The position numbers were made by a program, and so were the translations under genes. Positions 13,380 to 14,479 of a DNA stretch of 14,479 nucleotides are shown one piece after another. Location: the NCBI GenBank assembly GCA_017472115.1, contig JAFUQW010000087.1, positions 1-14,479 of the forward strand. The letters run 5' to 3'. Position 1 is the stretch's first letter. Each line of letters opens with the position of its first letter. The notes beneath the pieces are model-generated. The model saw only the letters and a program-made list of their open reading frames with translations. It was not told where the DNA came from and did no database searches. Source of the DNA: Bacteroidales bacterium (lineage in GTDB: Bacteria > Bacteroidota > Bacteroidia > Bacteroidales > UBA932).

Positions 13380-13988
13380 TCAGTCGATGAACTTCACCTT
13401 GTTCCAGTCGCGAGGTTTGGCATCAGGAGATTCTGAGGCATATCCGAGTCCTATACAGATTACCGGATTATACCCTTCGGAAAAACCAAGCATTCCGAGA
13501 GCATCCTGTGAATTCTTGAGAAAACGTATCGGGCTTCCAAGGCAGACCGAACCTACTCCAAGAGACCACGCCGAAAGCATTATGTTCTCGGAAAGCAGGC
13601 CGCAGTCGATCTGAGAGCAGTCATATGACAGTGCATTTGCGATGAATATCATCACAGGTGCATTGCGGAAACAGCCTTTGACAGACGCTTTCGGAACATC
13701 CGGATTTCCTGCTGCCATAGCATCAATTATCTTTTCCATAACCACCGGATCATCGACCACTCTGACTTCCCATGACTGGGCATTCATGCCGTTAGGTGCG
13801 TTGATGCCACATTCAAGGATGGTCTGCAAGGTGTCGCGAGAAACTGCTACAGGTTTGTACTGACGGATGCTCCTTCTGGCCATGATGGTTTCTATGACCT
13901 GATTGTCATCTGTTGTCTGCGTTGTCTGTGCGCATGAGGCAAGAGCCATGAATGCAATGGCTGTTGCCAGAATTCTGAATACCTTCAT
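13380..13988 (-). CDS. Nitroreductase-family flavoprotein with lipoprotein signal
   Basis: Nitroreductase-family enzymes are FMN-dependent NAD(P)H oxidoreductases, usually dimeric and cytoplasmic. I start at the Met giving MKVFRILATAIAFMALASC (202 residues), seven bases after the carB stop; the longer frame overlaps carB. The N-terminus is a lipoprotein signal with lipobox LASC (Cys19), followed by a Thr/Gln linker. The catalytic part starts at about 31 with ETIMARRSIRQYKP (FMN phosphate-binding Arg/Ser, 38-42), then NAPNGMNAQSW (63-73) and GLLSENIMLSAWSLGVGSVCLG (130-151, quoted in part elsewhere as LGVGSVCLG), and ends GLGYASESPDAKPRDWNKV. Length and motif order fit a small family member. 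Several further cysteines are present (60, 106, 124, 129, 149, 178). The predicted export is unusual for an NAD(P)H-using enzyme. The substrate is unknown. It is probably cotranscribed with carB and the lipoprotein gene. Confidence 0.88.
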   Translation of the reverse strand: MKVFRILATAIAFMALASCAQTTQTTDDNQVIETIMARRSIRQYKPVAVSRDTLQTILECGINAPNGMNAQSWEVRVVDDPVVMEKIIDAMAAGNPDVPKASVKGCFRNAPVMIFIANALSYDCSQIDCGLLSENIMLSAWSLGVGSVCLGSPIRFLKNSQDALGMLGFSEGYNPVICIGLGYASESPDAKPRDWNKVKFID

Positions 13989-13995
13989 AGTCTTA

Positions 13996-14479
13996 TCAAT
14001 ATTGATCCCAGCTCTTGATCTGGATGTCATCTATGGACATTGTGCAGAATGCACGGATGAATGCTGTCGCAAGTCGTGCATTTGTTATGAGCGGAATGTT
14101 GAAGTCGATGGCTGCCCTTCTCACATAGTAGCCGTTGGTGAGTTCCTTGTGCGAGAAGTTCTTCGGGATATTTATCACAAGGTCGAGTTCCTTGTTGGAA
14201 AGCATGTCCATTGCCTGACGGTACTTCGAAGCCAACTCAGGATCCTGTGCCTCCGTAGGCCAGATCACCCTCTCTGCTGGTATGCCGTTCTCGTTTAGAT
14301 ATCTGCATGACCCTTCCGTTCCGAAGAGCTTGTAGCCCCTCTGGTGGAGTAATTTGCATGCATTGAGAAGGTCAGCCTTCTGGAGTGCGTTACCTGAAGA
14401 AATAAGGATGTTCTTCTTAGGGATCTCATATCCTACTGAAAGCATTGAATTGAGGAGTGCCTCGTTGAAGTCGTCTCCG
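13996..14479 (-). CDS. carB: Carbamoyl-phosphate synthase large subunit, C-terminal end only
   Basis: The frame runs in from the right window edge and ends at TGA (complement of 13996-13998), giving the last 160 residues. CarB makes carbamoyl phosphate from bicarbonate, ATP and ammonia for arginine and pyrimidine synthesis. The visible part is the MGS-like allosteric domain: GDDFNEALL, then KNILISSG, a Rossmann-like layout with KLFGTEGSCRYL, VINIPK, YVRRAAIDFNIPLITN and the tail DIQIKSWDQY, which matches the ends of Bacteroidales CarB proteins. In the family this domain binds effectors such as ornithine, IMP or UMP. An internal Met at 14445 is not the true start. The ATP-grasp domains lie outside the window. 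A predicted lipoprotein nitroreductase follows seven bases later. Confidence 0.92.
   Translation of the reverse strand, partial: GDDFNEALLNSMLSVGYEIPKKNILISSGNALQKADLLNACKLLHQRGYKLFGTEGSCRYLNENGIPAERVIWPTEAQDPELASKYRQAMDMLSNKELDLVINIPKNFSHKELTNGYYVRRAAIDFNIPLITNARLATAFIRAFCTMSIDDIQIKSWDQY

Overview
The window looks like chromosomal core sequence from the phylum Bacteroidota, most likely order Bacteroidales. Four things point there: a Rho factor with a long disordered insert after its N-terminal domain, a Bacteroidota-type LptD, start codons behind AT-rich leaders without Shine-Dalgarno sequences, and several intergenic matches to the Bacteroidota promoter pattern TTG-N18-20-TAnnTTTG. The genus cannot be fixed by reading alone. 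I see no IS element, prophage, CRISPR array, tRNA or rRNA gene.

Layout. At the left edge is the start of a minus-strand membrane protein of unknown function (1-315), preceded by a possible 20-codon reading frame and a good promoter. Next comes a minus-strand group read pepD (M20 aminoacyl-histidine dipeptidase), rpe (ribulose-phosphate 3-epimerase), then a TPR/transmembrane/HTH regulator; the intergenic gaps are only 13-14 bases, so it is probably one operon. Upstream of it, on the same strand, is dnaA. The 88-base gap between dnaA and pepD holds a promoter overlapped by a strong inverted repeat.

The centre is an envelope cluster. An exported N-acetylmuramoyl-L-alanine amidase with a C-terminal SPOR-like domain and an MCE/MlaD-type lipid-transport protein form a minus-strand pair. 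Divergent from it, across a 100-base promoter region with two TTTGCAAA palindromes, is lptD, the outer-membrane LPS translocon. The three genes cover peptidoglycan hydrolysis, phospholipid trafficking and LPS insertion.

The right side has rho on the plus strand with its own promoter, ended by a strong bidirectional terminator. It converges on a minus-strand group read carB (3' end only), a predicted lipoprotein nitroreductase and a small lipoprotein with a Lys/His-rich tail.

Nothing here is clearly a new multi-gene system. The best leads are the 20-codon frame, the palindromic promoter regions, the membrane-anchored TPR-HTH regulator tied to metabolic genes, the predicted surface or periplasmic nitroreductase, and the cysteine pattern of LptD.
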